Shown: one piece after another, positions 11,487 through 20,882 of the stretch | How positions within the stretch are numbered: the stretch's first letter is position 1 | Layout: every line of letters begins with the position of its first letter | Assembly: GCA_900617975.1 (NCBI GenBank) | Contig: UZAE01000418.1 | Location: forward strand, 1 to 23,924 | Reading direction: 5' to 3' | DNA: 23,924 nucleotides | Source of the DNA: Rodentolepis nana | Lineage: Eukaryota; Platyhelminthes; Cestoda; Cyclophyllidea; Hymenolepididae | Translations under genes and position numbers: made by a program | Notes under the pieces: model-generated | What the model saw: the letters and a program-made list of their open reading frames with translations, nothing else | The model's database searches: none | Told to the model about the DNA's origin: nothing

Positions 11487-12894
11487 AAGCCATATGCGTT
11501 GTTTTCAATTTTACACCAGGTTTCTCCCCTCTTTCTCTCCCTCATTCTCCCACTCCCTCACTTCGTTAGAGTAACGAGATGTGCTGCCTTTCATTCACTC
11601 GTTCTCATCTGCTGTATTGATCTAGTTGGGTAAATAAACAGTCTACTGCAAAATTTGCCTAATTTGATCATAAGAGAGTAACATTCTGGAACCTTCAAAC
11701 TGGAGAGCTCACATTTCCCTTCCCCTTTCACTTGTTTTTAAGCCAATAACTTATTGACCATTAATCTCCCAGAGCTGTGAATTTGTGTCATCGTCTTTCG
11801 TAACCATTTTTTGTGTGGATCGTTGAAATTATCCATTAGAACTTTCTATAACATTGGTGGTAGGGTATGTCGCTGGTTTGCTCTTGAGGAATTGTGCTTG
11901 CTATCTCAATCCCATTCCTATTTTATAAAACCTGGTACAAGCTTAGTTTTTCTGCTCTTATCCACTTTAGCATCCATATTCATTTTGCAAACTCTTTAAA
12001 CAATTAACTTGGTCGGATTTTTGTAACCATGGCGTATAAAGCCGTACTAATCTTTTAAATGCTCACATAATTACACAGCCTTTCCCAATTACGAAGATCA
12101 AGAATTGAATTGGACAATGTGTAGTAGCACATTCGTATCTGAATTAGAAGGTGGGAGGAGATATTGAGAACTGCTGAAACTGAAACGCGTTAGTAATGGG
12201 CGAGCGGGATTGAAGATATTGATTGAGTTTAAAGTTGTGTGAACTTTGAGTTTTACCAGCTAAGCGCTCTTTGGAAATGCGGATGAGAGTGGCGTAACCT
12301 CTCATACTTTGCTCGGGTTAAGACGTCAGCCTTCTTTTGGTATCAAACGAATGTGACGATGAAACGTCAAGGGAGAATTCCTAATTTTCGTTCATAAAAT
12401 TAGTCCAATTTAATCGCTGCCACATGGTTGACCAGTCCCTCGAATGTACTTATGTCTTTGAATAGCCGTAAGGTAAACAGGGTGAAAACTGAAACTCAAT
12501 GTTAGGAGTTGTCTCTGCGCTCCTCAACTAATTAGTCTTTCATACGTCTAAATACTCATTGTAATATTAACATTAACTGAACTCTGCTGATCAAATGGTC
12601 AAATTCTGAGGCACCACATATAAGGAAGTGTCTAGACTTCGCATTCCTTGCTCGGTGGTGAATAAAATGCACACAAGCACACTTGGCTATTATGGTGCTC
12701 AGGCGTATGATTCATTGTGTGCAAATTGAGTTTTTTTGGAACTAAGCGGGCAATATTCCTCGTTGATATTTGACTGCTGCACTTTTCTGTGCACTTTGTT
12801 CTGTGATGGTGTTGTCCTTATTTTGAGATTCATCATTTTGCCTGTTGAATATCTCCATTTTATGAAATATAGATTTGAGAATGCCAACTCCAAG

Positions 12895-12941
<47 letters not shown>

Positions 12942-15900
12942 TCGCAGTTTAAAATTCGAAGAGATCCCTACTTACTACTGCTAACTTTTCTGCTAGCTAT
13001 GTCCCACCCATCCTCTCTGCTCTGTTTCATTTGCAATTCAAATTGTGTGTACACGCGTGTATTTTGCTTTGTGAGAATTGTTGAAAAGCCGTCATTCACT
13101 ATTCTACTTCCTTCTTTCTCCCCTCCCTTACAGGTTGAGGACAAAATGCAACTCCTGAATAGCAGTTGGAGTGAGGTGATTATTATTGAGCTCCTCCAGT
13201 GTCTAATAATTAATCTTCAGGAGAAAACAAGGGTGAATTTCCTTTGAGGTTTTATATGTATATACTGATTGCCTTAAATTCATGCATTAATCGCTTTTGT
13301 TGTGTTTTTTTGTGAAGATTGGAACAGTTATTCCGACAGAACCCTCAAATATGGAGTTGTATCACCTCGTGATTACCCTAATGAGCTACCTCCTGCCTGG
13401 CGATGACAATCAACGAATGATGGGCCTAGTAAAGCGTTTTCTCGAACTCAGTCCCTCTAGTCATGAGTTCACTTGTCTCAAATTTCTTGCTATCTTCAAT
13501 TGCCTCAAACACGGTGAGTCACTGTTCCCTTTGCGATTCGATGTAATTGTCTATGTGTTAATGTTTTTGTGCGTCTAACTGTTTTTTCCTCTACTTTTTA
13601 TTCTGTGTGGTCGAAAGAGGTTGATCGTCGGGGTAAAGGGGGTAGGAGAGGGGGAGGGGGTGAGGGTTTATGTGTTTGATAAAATATATGACGTCTTTAA
13701 CTTTATATGCGTCATTGTATGTTCCAGTTATCTTCCATAATATTTCATAACATATGCAGTTAGATTAATGATGACTGACTCTTTAATGCGTTTGCCTGTT
13801 CTCTAATTTATAATTTTGCAGCTCGGGTAGACATCGATTTCGTATAGAATCGATTTTTTTTAATTGTTTTATCTCGTGAGTCGAGCTCATGCTTTTACTG
13901 TTGTACGCAACATTTTAATCATTACCAGGTTATGATTTCTTTGGTTGCGTTCTTTTGGGTCTATTTAAACGAAGGCTCGTATCTAAGACTCTCTCTCCCT
14001 CTCTGAACAGGAGAATTGTGGTGGATGAATCTATTTCAAAAGCAAAGGAGTGTATTTATTGGCATCGCTTTAATCTCCCTCCCCTATTTCATGCTTCTCT
14101 GAATTCTCTGAAGTAAGTTGAAAATATTGGGTGGCAATGCTGCGAGTTTTTCGTTTGGGTTGAAATTTTATTACCCACGAACGAGCATCTGAACGCCGGA
14201 AATAGTTAAATAGCTTAGTACAAAATAGCGAAATTAGGGGAAAGCGTTTCTTTCTGGTGAATGTGTGTGTGTGTGTGTGCTTCGTGAAGCTATTTTGCAC
14301 TCTGGACTTATTATTTAATCTAATAATTTTCTACCTCCAAGTATCGAAAAGCAGTTATGGTAATCGCAGTATTATTCTCCTTCCTTTTTTGGATGATTGA
14401 CATTTTATTGATTTGCCAATAAGGAAACTATGGAGCTGTCGTCTCCGTTCGAAGGGTCGTTCTGCCTTAACTATATCATCTTATTTTAATTTTCCAAAAG
14501 TTTGGAGATTGCAAATCGTGAATGAGATCAACTTTTGGTAGATTTTATATGAGCGAGTGCAGGTAGGTTAATTTACTGAATGCCAATGCAAGCCTATTTA
14601 CTTCGTATGTTGGGTTTGAAGTGGTATTGCTGGCGTCACTGAACTTTCTACCTTTCTATTTTCTGTGTCGGCTTCCGAGTTGTTGGACATGCGTGATCTT
14701 GTCAGTCAGTCAGTCAGTCATCGAATTTATGCCCACTGTTTTCTGCACACAATTCAATCTTTTTCTTTTCGGTTCTTTTTCTCCACTCCGTGTCCGTAAA
14801 TCAGTTGCCATCCTATCTATCTCTCCCATTGACACCGAATATGAAGAGTGTTTAGGTGTATAATATTTATTTATTTATTTATATTAAATGGCAGACGTTT
14901 TGATAGTTATTATTAGCCCTTTAGTTGACTTCAGGCTTCATATGGAGGAAAGAACACCAAAGTGAAAAAGTCGAGAGAGTGGGGGGGGGGCACAGATGAG
15001 TGATTCAATGATGTAAGAGACAGAAGCAAAAACAGAAAAAAAAGGTAAGATGAGTACTGTGGAAGCGGTCGAATACGATATACAGTGAGGTGATGGTAGT
15101 TTGGAGTGAGAAGTCAACTGCCGGTCAATAGACTTTTTTGCCGTATGAGTATACGTTGCTCAGGGTGCACCACGTGGAGCTAAGTCCATCGCACTGATCT
15201 GGTCAAAGTCGTGTTGTGTTGTAACGTATGCGGGTACACGTAGCCATGCTCAGTTAAGGCTAATATATTCCTCCCCTTCTCCTCACCCTCCCTCCCCCCT
15301 CCTATTCTCCTTTTTTACTTACCTTTCCATTCGCCCTCTCGCCTAAGCTCTACCTGGTTAACCCCCAATGCTGCCTGCCTCTTCTCCTATCTGTTGACAC
15401 AAAAAAGACAAAGAAGTGAGCAGGCTGAAAAACTCCGCTTTCGAAGTCATGATGCTGATTTTTACCCAATTGCCATTTTACATGTAAGCAATTAGAAGGC
15501 TGTAATGTGTATATATGTATGTATCTTAAAAGAAATTGTCTTCTAAGGTGTGTCTAAATGTTGTTCAAAAATCGTTATCTAAGCACTGGTCTTTTTCTGT
15601 TTCGCAATTCTGTCTGTTTATCTTTTATCATATCTCCAGTTGTCAGATAAGGGTTAGCTAGTATGTATATTTGTTCTCATGAGTTTCAAATATCCTAGGG
15701 CTTTTAAGGTTTCATTTTCTGCTAACCCGCCGAGATTAAGTTGGGGGTTTTTACCCTAAATTGCCAACGTTACATATTCAAATGGGTAATGTGTCGAAGT
15801 GCCCAATGTGTACGTCTATCAAGCCAGAGGTCATGAGAGGGATGTTCGCTGGTGCACACCCATTAAAGTCGATAGCCAAACGGCCTGGTCAATTCCAGTT

Positions 15901-18900
15901 TCTGGAAACATCATTTAAAGGTGATTCGCGTAAGGGTAGTTCTAAAATATTTTCGCTTTCTCCAAGTCATGTATTGTGAATGTTTACCTTAATGGGGTTG
16001 AAAGGCCATTGAAGGAAGGTGTTTTCTGGTGCCTATCATGTACAGAGTTTAAAGAAGCCGTCTCCACGAGAAACACGCTTTTTATTACCTCTTGTTTCAT
16101 TGTCATTGACCCCCTTTGTCTAGGTATCGAACCTAGGACCTCTAAACTTCTGTTTTATAGTCACACACATGCACACACACTTGAATTGGCCATATGCAAG
16201 TATTATTATGATCAGAGAACTTCCACTTAAATCGCACAAGACTATGTCGTAATGGCATGGTGTCTTAGTTTCCTCATATCTGCCAAAATTGAGTTGTCTC
16301 AACTTTTGATGTCTCCTTCTTATCGATACACTCACCAGGTTGAACGAAGTTGTATACTTTAAGACAACTTAGCAGCGGGTTTTTCGTAGCCACTTAAGAA
16401 GGGGAAGTTTTCTCCAGTTAATACTATAGTTGCATCATTGTATTCAGGTGAACCTTAAATCCGATGCAATTAGGTGTTGTGAAAGTACATTTTCAGAGGG
16501 GATTCAGTGATCTTCATGCTTCACAAGGCTCTTTTAAAGACCTTATGACTATTTTGCCTCTGGCATCTCACTAGATCTACAAAATTGTTTTGAATCGACC
16601 ACCCATCAGTTAGTGATATTCAGTCAGCGTTTGGTTTGCCCAAGGTAACTCCATCTACAACTAATTTGAAATAGCCTAGTACATCCAGAACTACTGCAAA
16701 TAAATTCCTTCATTAGGATCTTCCTATTTTTCCATAAATCCCTTGATACCTGGTTCTTCCGACATTATAGAAAGAATTGTATTCTTCTCATTTGCCTTCC
16801 ATGTACCAGTCATAACAAAAATAGGCCTTGTGGCCTACCATTAAAGATGCTATTGGTACGAGTTTCGGGCTAGGGTGATTCTGGGTTTCCTTCTCCCTAC
16901 CCGAATTAAGTACTATCAATCCTCCTTCAGATGAGCTCCAGAGGCTTGAGTCTTTCTAATCATAATTTTGAATTCTGTATTTATCTGATCTTACAATATT
17001 CAAATTAACTTTTCTGACATTCATAGTTTTTATGGCATTCGTGCCTCAAGGTCGCACTGTCTGTTACTTTGAGTTATCATGTTGGATAATTTCCCATTTG
17101 TGTCTAGCCCGCTCGAGATTGTGGCTTGTCCAACAAAAGGGTTCTTTTGTCTAGCCACATATAGGCAGCCATCCAGAGCCATCGGATAACGAAGCTGTGA
17201 CGAGAATGGTGGAGTAGGCTGTCGTCTGTCTGTGTCCACTTGTGTGTGTGTGTGTGTTGTTGCCACACATTTAACTGTCGCGCTCTTGCACACGTGACTG
17301 GCCTGCTTTCATGCACCCACCCACCACTCGTATTTCATACACACACACACACATCAGTCGTCTGACTTCTTGGCTCGTCGTCCATTTTCACGCGTGCAGC
17401 GCACAATTTTTGGTCAGTGCTGGAGAGGGGAGCTTAGTCACACCGTCACACACAGTGCACACAGACACGCACAGATGGAAATTGATGTGTGTGTGTGTGT
17501 GTATTCGATCCTCTTTTCATCATATTTACTGGGCTGTTTTGATTTTTTTCTCTCTCCTCCTTAGCAAGATGGAAAGTGCCTTGTTTTTGGACATGAGAGA
17601 AGAAAAGCGTAATAAACTACACGGATTGGAGGAGGGGGGTGGGGGGGGTGAAGATAAACTCCTCCTAAGGAATAATTGTTTCCAACTGATTGGCCTCTCT
17701 GCGAAACTAGGTAGAGTAACAGTCGTGAAATTTGCATATACATGCTCAAATTGCGCTTTTCTTAGTTAATATATCGTCTGTATTGTGTGTGTGTGTGTGT
17801 GAGAGTTAAAGAATGGATAAAGAATAAGCAATAAATTTGGCTGACGGGATTTTCACCCACTTCGTTCCAAATTGAAGACCCCCTAGCATTTAATATCAGC
17901 TTGAGTTTCCAAGTTAATATGCATTTTAGCTGATTAAGTTAGCGATTTGCAGTTATTGGTGTCTGAAGGTGTTCTTGAAATCTCGGAGTAAAAGGCAATC
18001 CTCAATTATTTCATTATGGGATGAAGGGGAATTATCGATAAGTCTACAATGAAATGAAATGAGTGATGAGAATGATTTCCAGCAATCCCTGTTCACTTTT
18101 CTTCCAAATCATACAGTCATTGTCAGACATGCGTCTCTACTTGCTCAGTATGGCTTTGAAACGACTGATTCAAATTTGTGATCACCTATTATCATTAGCA
18201 AGTGATTCTTAAACCTAGTCAACTTTGTTTCACTCATAAGTGTGGGTGGGTGGGTTCGAGGAGGGGGGGGGGGGGGGGGGGTGGAGCTGTCAATTTTTGT
18301 AATGCCAAGGCTATTCAATTATCTGATTCTCGGTTATTTTCAACTTGTTCTCTGTCGCCGAGTATTAAAATATCCTCACCACGCATACATAATCACCGCC
18401 TTGCAGAATTTTGAGTAAATCAATTAACTTTGCTTCATCCTGTGTCGTATTGTTGATTCCTGGCTTTTGTGGGCTTCTTTAGGACTTACTTGGATTATGA
18501 CAGGTTCGTGTATATTTGCATTTTCAGTGTTTTGTTCCTACCCCCCACCCCCACCCTCCCAACTCATCTGCCAAAGTGATTTAAGGTTCGCCCGCTTGTC
18601 ACTCCTTTAACAGCGCATCCTACACGATGCACTCCAGTGTATGTATGTATGTAAATATTTCTCTTGGTTGTGACGTAAAGGGACTTAAATGGTAGCATAT
18701 TTTTGCGTGCACACACGTGCACAGTTTCTGCTACTACAGAGAGTCTACGGTTCCGTAGCAAAAATCATTTGCGCGCTTGTGTGTATATGTATGTATATGC
18801 ACGTCCGTCCTCTCTCTCTCGTGTGTGCCTTGACCTCCTCGGGTCACACGTTTCTCTGTGCTGTGGTGTGGTGCGTGTGTCGCTATGGTGTCGCAATTCC

Positions 18901-20882
18901 ATTGCGTTCGTGCGGATTCACACGTCCGTAAGGCTTGCATGTGTGTGTGTGTGTGTTCTACTTCGCTTCTCGTCATCCTTAAAATAAAATACACACAAAT
19001 ACACATTGCTATAGCTCACGTCGACTGAACTTTTATCGATTGGAGTGTTCTCTTTATTATGGAGCTTGCTTTAAAAATCTTGCGCATTTTTCATGAAGAC
19101 AAGTAGCTCACCGAACTGAGGTAGGAACTGTACATCTTTCAAAATATACTATCTTGGAAGCAGAGGAGAATAGATTTCAGAAGGCATTCTCTTCTACGCG
19201 GGTAAATTTGGCTGGTCTTCTTCTGTTCAGTTCTTTTTTTATTTGACCAGCGTTGTTTGTTCGCCTATTCGCAGATGAGTGGGGTTTCACTTCATTGAAG
19301 CTCACTTGTAAATCTCCAGAGTGAAAAAGTGCTGTATGCCTTTTTGGAAGGTACAAGGGAAACCCCGATCTAAAGTCATGTCGTATTTTGAATGTTGGTA
19401 TACGCTTTAAAGCACACGCGCTCATTCTCTTATCGCAGCATTAATTGCTTTAATCTGCCTTTTTTTCTCTCATATTGTCATTTATTTCCTTTTATTTTGG
19501 TTGAAAGATAAGATGCCCAACGTGAAGGTGCGCAGTTGTGTAGATGGTGATGAGAGGGAGGAATGGGAGATTGCCATTCCAAAAGGTAAATGATGCCCGT
19601 GATGATATTGCGCGACACTCATTTCGGTCGGATCATAGTTTTAGGACAATTGAGGCAAACACTAAAATGGATTTGTCCTGTACTGTGTTCCGTTGTAGAG
19701 GATGATGTAGTAACATGTTTTCGCTACACTGTTTCGAAACTGTCATCTACTAAGAATAGATAGCTTTAATAATGCCTTCTATTTTCATGTTCTAGTAAAT
19801 TGACGAGAGAGTGTGAACTTTTCAAAGATATGAAGTCGCCTCTTCGGTAATCAAAATTTCTTTTTTAGGCATTGATTGGATTGGTAATAAACAAAAGACA
19901 AAGAAAAGGTGAATGCTGACCTACTCACTTTCTTCATTGTACCCTTTTGTGTCTAATAGGACTCAAATGCATTTGAATTTTACTCATTTTGCTGCAAATC
20001 GTTCTTCTCAGTTAGAGCAATTTGCCTCTTATTTTTTCCTTAAAGTTCCTCAATCCAGTGGAATGATCGATTACAGTTGTCCGCTATACTACAAATTTCA
20101 GCCCCCTTCACCCCCATGAAATTTCATCGTTCTCTCTTGTTTTAGACGTACAACTAACACAACCAAGCGTGCGCTACGTACAGCAGGTCCAAGGTGAGCT
20201 CTGCCACTTTATTCTTCGTTCCGCACGACGAAAATTTCGAAGGGGTGGTCATATCCCACACTTTCCGGATTACCTAAACTTTATAAGCCTAGCCACTCCT
20301 GCAATGCTAGCGACAATCGCAGCCTCTGAGCGTCTCAGCCTACTTTTAAGTCGACTCACCGAGGTGAAACACGTAGCCTTTCAGCTAGAGAGCTTTCTGG
20401 TTGGACGTTACTATGCCTTCTGCATTCCAAATGAAAGTCTTCTCACCGAGATGCTCCTCACAAAACGCGGGGCCCGGAATCGTGTCCCCTCGATGCCACA
20501 GCAACCTCCTTCTGCGCCTCCTGCTCCCATTGGAGGCTTTGAATATAACTATTCTACTCCACCTCCTAATCAGACTGTACCCATAAAACGCGATCCGAAT
20601 GTATATACGTCCTCTGTGACTACTTCCGATTGGCGACCTCAAAGTGCTAGTGGTAGCGGCGGTGGTGGTGGTAGTGATGGTTACCAGGCTGGTGCCCCTG
20701 CACAATACTACCCCTGCTCTACATCCCACCCAACCGCAGCTCCACCCTCCTCCGCCGACTTCTCCAATTCACAGGCTCCACCTCAGCCGCCAAACCAAGC
20801 CCAAGACCAAAGCTTTTTTATACCGCCCCAAAATGTGGTTACCTCACAATCCACAACGCAACAACAACAACAACAACAATAA
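6119..20882 (+). CDS. Nuclear receptor with NR5 (FTZ-F1)-like ligand-binding domain; no DNA-binding domain visible
   Basis: A ligand-regulated-type transcription factor. Eight joined exons (6119-6206, 6566-6815, 8607-8925, 10049-10492, 10580-10762, 13134-13232, 13318-13513, 20146-20882) give 771 codons before TAA. The order is a Ser-rich N-terminal region (1-220), a Ser/Gly and acidic region (220-340), and a ligand-binding domain (about 340-632). That domain has the helix 3-5 signature MVDW..EIF..VEDKMQLLNSSWSE, then EFTCLKFLAIF, then AFQLESF and the AF-2 helix LLTEML (625-630). These match NR5 family members (SF-1, LRH-1, FTZ-F1: DQM.LLQNCWSE, EFVCLKF, LLIEML). A ~138-residue tail rich in Pro, Gly and Gln follows. 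No C4 zinc finger or FTZ-F1 box occurs in this span. The first exon is open from its acceptor (6098), with a stop just upstream of it, so ATG 6119 may be the true start or the exon may be internal. An extra in-frame exon probably exists at 19508-19585 (797 residues). Confidence 0.82.
6566..6815 (+). CDS. Receptor exon 2 (N-terminal region)
   Basis: Acceptor CCTTTCAG| and donor CTTGA|GTAAGT (250 nt, phase 1 to 2). It encodes TINDDRMSGSSKIRRIELLN, then Ser/Pro-rich sequence ending NSVNSTTVSGL. Low complexity, polar, no domain recognised. It fits the variable A/B or hinge part of a nuclear receptor. Confidence 0.82.
7661..7789 (+). CDS. Candidate cassette exon in receptor intron 2
   Basis: A 129-nt stretch is bounded by GATAACAG| and GCATG|GTAAAG, keeps phase 2 at both ends and has no stop in the required frame. 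Inserted between exons 2 and 3 it would add 43 residues starting DCMGVESKKGKKSESENS, with a basic KKGKK patch that could act in nuclear import. The acceptor pyrimidine tract is weak and exons 2 and 3 also join directly in frame, so it may be alternative or chance. Confidence 0.33.
8351..8368 (+). repeat. G18 homopolymer
   Basis: Eighteen consecutive G in receptor intron 2, preceded by GGT. Its length in the assembly may be unreliable. Confidence 0.9.
8607..8925 (+). CDS. Receptor exon 3 (Ser/Gly-rich, with SUMO-type motif)
   Basis: Acceptor TTCTTTTTTAG| and donor CCTGAA|GTAAGT (319 nt, phase 2 to 0). It opens TPINPQSGIVKAESWIAPTS. IVKAES (Lys about 124) fits the sumoylation consensus, a type of site also found in the hinge of NR5 receptors. 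The rest is Ser/Thr/Pro/Asn-rich without a fold. Confidence 0.85.
8926..10048 (+). other. Receptor intron 3 (1,123 nt)
   Basis: GTAAGT start and GGATTTTTAG end. AT-rich, with a G10 run at 9664-9673. I see no exon, repeat element or RNA gene in it. Confidence 0.7.
10049..10492 (+). CDS. Receptor exon 4 (Gly repeat, acidic region, start of ligand-binding domain)
   Basis: 444 nt, phase 0 at both ends; acceptor ATTTTTAG|, donor TATTGC|GTAAAT. It encodes YAYTQPNTSDSSIDSQAVP, a seven-glycine run, then an acidic region (DELIEEVLELEGYSDGEDEA). The end, NFLQLFAASND..KIIDLARQF, resembles the LLLQLLLCEPDE..KIVGYL helix 1 region of NR5 receptors. Confidence 0.87.
10580..10762 (+). CDS. Receptor exon 5 (ligand-binding domain helix 3)
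   Basis: 183 nt, phase 0 at both ends; acceptor TTTAATTAG|, donor ATTCGG|GTAAGT. It encodes KFVELLEEG, a Gly-rich linker, then ECLFHMVDWVNRTEIFRIIR. The last segment matches FSIVEWARSS.FFREL of NR5. The preceding 87-nt intron (10493-10579) is short. Confidence 0.92.
10836..10875 (+). repeat. CT/CCCTCT-rich tract
   Basis: About 40 nt of CT and CCCTCT repeats in receptor intron 5. Confidence 0.85.
11461..11486 (+). repeat. CA microsatellite
   Basis: Uninterrupted CA repeat of about 12 units in receptor intron 5. Confidence 0.9.
12896..12942 (+). repeat. TA microsatellite
   Basis: About 20 TA units with one CA interruption near the end. The tyrosine/isoleucine ORFs on both strands here are products of the repeat. 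Confidence 0.9.
13134..13232 (+). CDS. Receptor exon 6 (helices 4-5 signature)
   Basis: 99 nt, phase 0 at both ends; acceptor CCCTTACAG|, donor ACAAGG|GTGAAT. It encodes VEDKMQLLNSSWSEVIIIE, the nuclear-receptor signature. Canonical receptors have DQ here and this one has DK. Confidence 0.92.
13318..13513 (+). CDS. Receptor exon 7 (ligand-binding domain core)
   Basis: 196 nt, phase 0 to 1; acceptor TTTGTGAAG|, donor CACG|GTGAGT. It encodes IGTVIPTEPSNMELYHLVI, then HEFTCLKFLAIFNCLKH. EFTCLKFLAIF matches EFVCLKFLVLF of LRH-1, the strongest single NR5 family marker here. The preceding intron is 85 nt (13233-13317). Confidence 0.92.
13630..13666 (+). other. G-rich cluster with G-quadruplex pattern
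   Basis: Five G runs of 3-5 nt separated by short loops (GGGG, GGGGG, GGGGG, GGGGG, GGG) lie about 117 nt downstream of the exon 7 donor on the sense strand. The pattern could fold as a quadruplex in DNA or pre-mRNA. Confidence 0.6.
14262..14279 (+). repeat. TG microsatellite
   Basis: About nine TG units in receptor intron 7. Confidence 0.85.
14701..14720 (+). repeat. GTCA tetranucleotide repeat
   Basis: Five perfect GTCA units in receptor intron 7. Confidence 0.9.
14862..15195 (-). mobile_element. Dispersed repeat, copy 2
   Basis: Full-length copy related to 506-820 and, inverted, to 23401-23717. The minus-strand 3' tail is a clean ATAAATAAATAAATATTA repeat (14862-14886 region), as at LINE or SINE insertions. 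The internal G run is expanded to G10 (14981-14990). The 5' end is GTGCACCACGTGGAG on the plus strand near 15165-15180. No ORF. It lies in receptor intron 7. Confidence 0.82.
16115..16200 (-). repeat. tRNA-like A/B-box pair (possible tRNA-derived SINE or pseudogene)
   Basis: On the minus strand GGTTCGATACC (16133-16123) is a near-perfect pol III B box flanked by complementary AGGTC..GACC-like arms, and TGGCCAATTCAAG (16192-16180) resembles an A box. The spacing is ~59 nt instead of ~45, with a GT microsatellite between them, so it is not an intact tRNA. A chance match is possible. Confidence 0.33.
17485..17502 (+). repeat. TG microsatellite
   Basis: One of five TG/CA tracts of 13-18 nt between 17241 and 18956 in receptor intron 7. 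Confidence 0.85.
18243..18281 (+). repeat. GGGT repeats followed by a G19 run
   Basis: GGGTGGGTGGG and, after a short spacer, 19 consecutive G. It fits a G-quadruplex pattern on the sense strand of intron 7. Confidence 0.85.
19508..19585 (+). CDS. Additional receptor exon (26 residues inserted in the ligand-binding domain)
   Basis: 78 nt bounded by a strong pyrimidine tract ending GGTTGAAAG| and by CCAAAAG|GTAAAT. It enters and leaves in phase 1, exactly the phase of the exon 7 to exon 8 join, and its required frame is open. It encodes DKMPNVKVRSCVDGDEREEW, then EIAIPK, placed between NCLKH and DVQLTQP in the loop after the EFTCLKF helix. Vertebrate NR5 proteins have no such insertion. It may be constitutive or alternative. 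Confidence 0.58.
20146..20882 (+). CDS. Receptor last exon (AF-2 and long C-terminal tail)
   Basis: Acceptor CTTGTTTTAG|, phase 1 entry, TAA stop at 20880-20882. Encodes DVQLTQPSVRYVQQVQGEL, matching the N..LVEGVQEQVN stretch of NR5. An enlarged basic loop (SARRKFRRGGH) follows, then RLTEVKHVAFQLESFL and the AF-2 motif LLTEML. About 138 further residues rich in Pro, Ser, Gly and Gln follow, including a five-glycine run and seven terminal glutamines. NR5 proteins normally end within a few residues after AF-2. Confidence 0.93.

Larger units (their letters stand above)
10763..13133 (+). other. Receptor intron 5 (2,371 nt), repeat-rich
   Basis: GTAAGT start and CCCTTACAG end. It carries a CT-rich tract (10836-10875), a CA repeat (11461-11486) and a TA repeat (12896-12942). 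No exon was supported. Confidence 0.75.
13514..20145 (+). other. Receptor intron 7 (6.6 kb), with repeats and an internal exon candidate
   Basis: The longest intron in the window. It contains a G-rich cluster just after the donor (13630-13666), TG/CA microsatellites (14262-14279, 17241-17257, 17339-17352, 17485-17502, 17785-17801, 18940-18956), a GTCA repeat (14701-14720), a copy of the dispersed repeat (14862-15195), a tRNA-like element (about 16115-16200), a G19 run (18263-18281) and the candidate exon at 19508-19585. The stretches 15200-16110 and 16200-17200 hold nothing I can name. Confidence 0.75.

Noticed and set aside
12699..12984. Tyr/Ile repeat ORFs on both strands
   Set aside because: Direct translation of the TA microsatellite.
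14011..14102. Acceptor CTGAACAG followed by about 30 in-frame codons to a stop (GENLWWMNLF...)
   Set aside because: It would truncate the ligand-binding domain, has no family similarity and no supporting poly(A) signal. An alternative terminal exon remains a remote possibility.
17571..17769. ORF starting MESALFLDMREE after a CTCCTTAG acceptor
   Set aside because: In the phase required by exon 7 it stops after about ten codons. It also runs through a G-rich tract.
19869..19908. Strong acceptor TTTCTTTTTTAG followed by GIDWIGNKQKTKK
   Set aside because: Using the donor at 19909 shifts the frame of the last exon. A 15-nt micro-exon ending at 19883 would keep the frame but cannot be supported from sequence alone.
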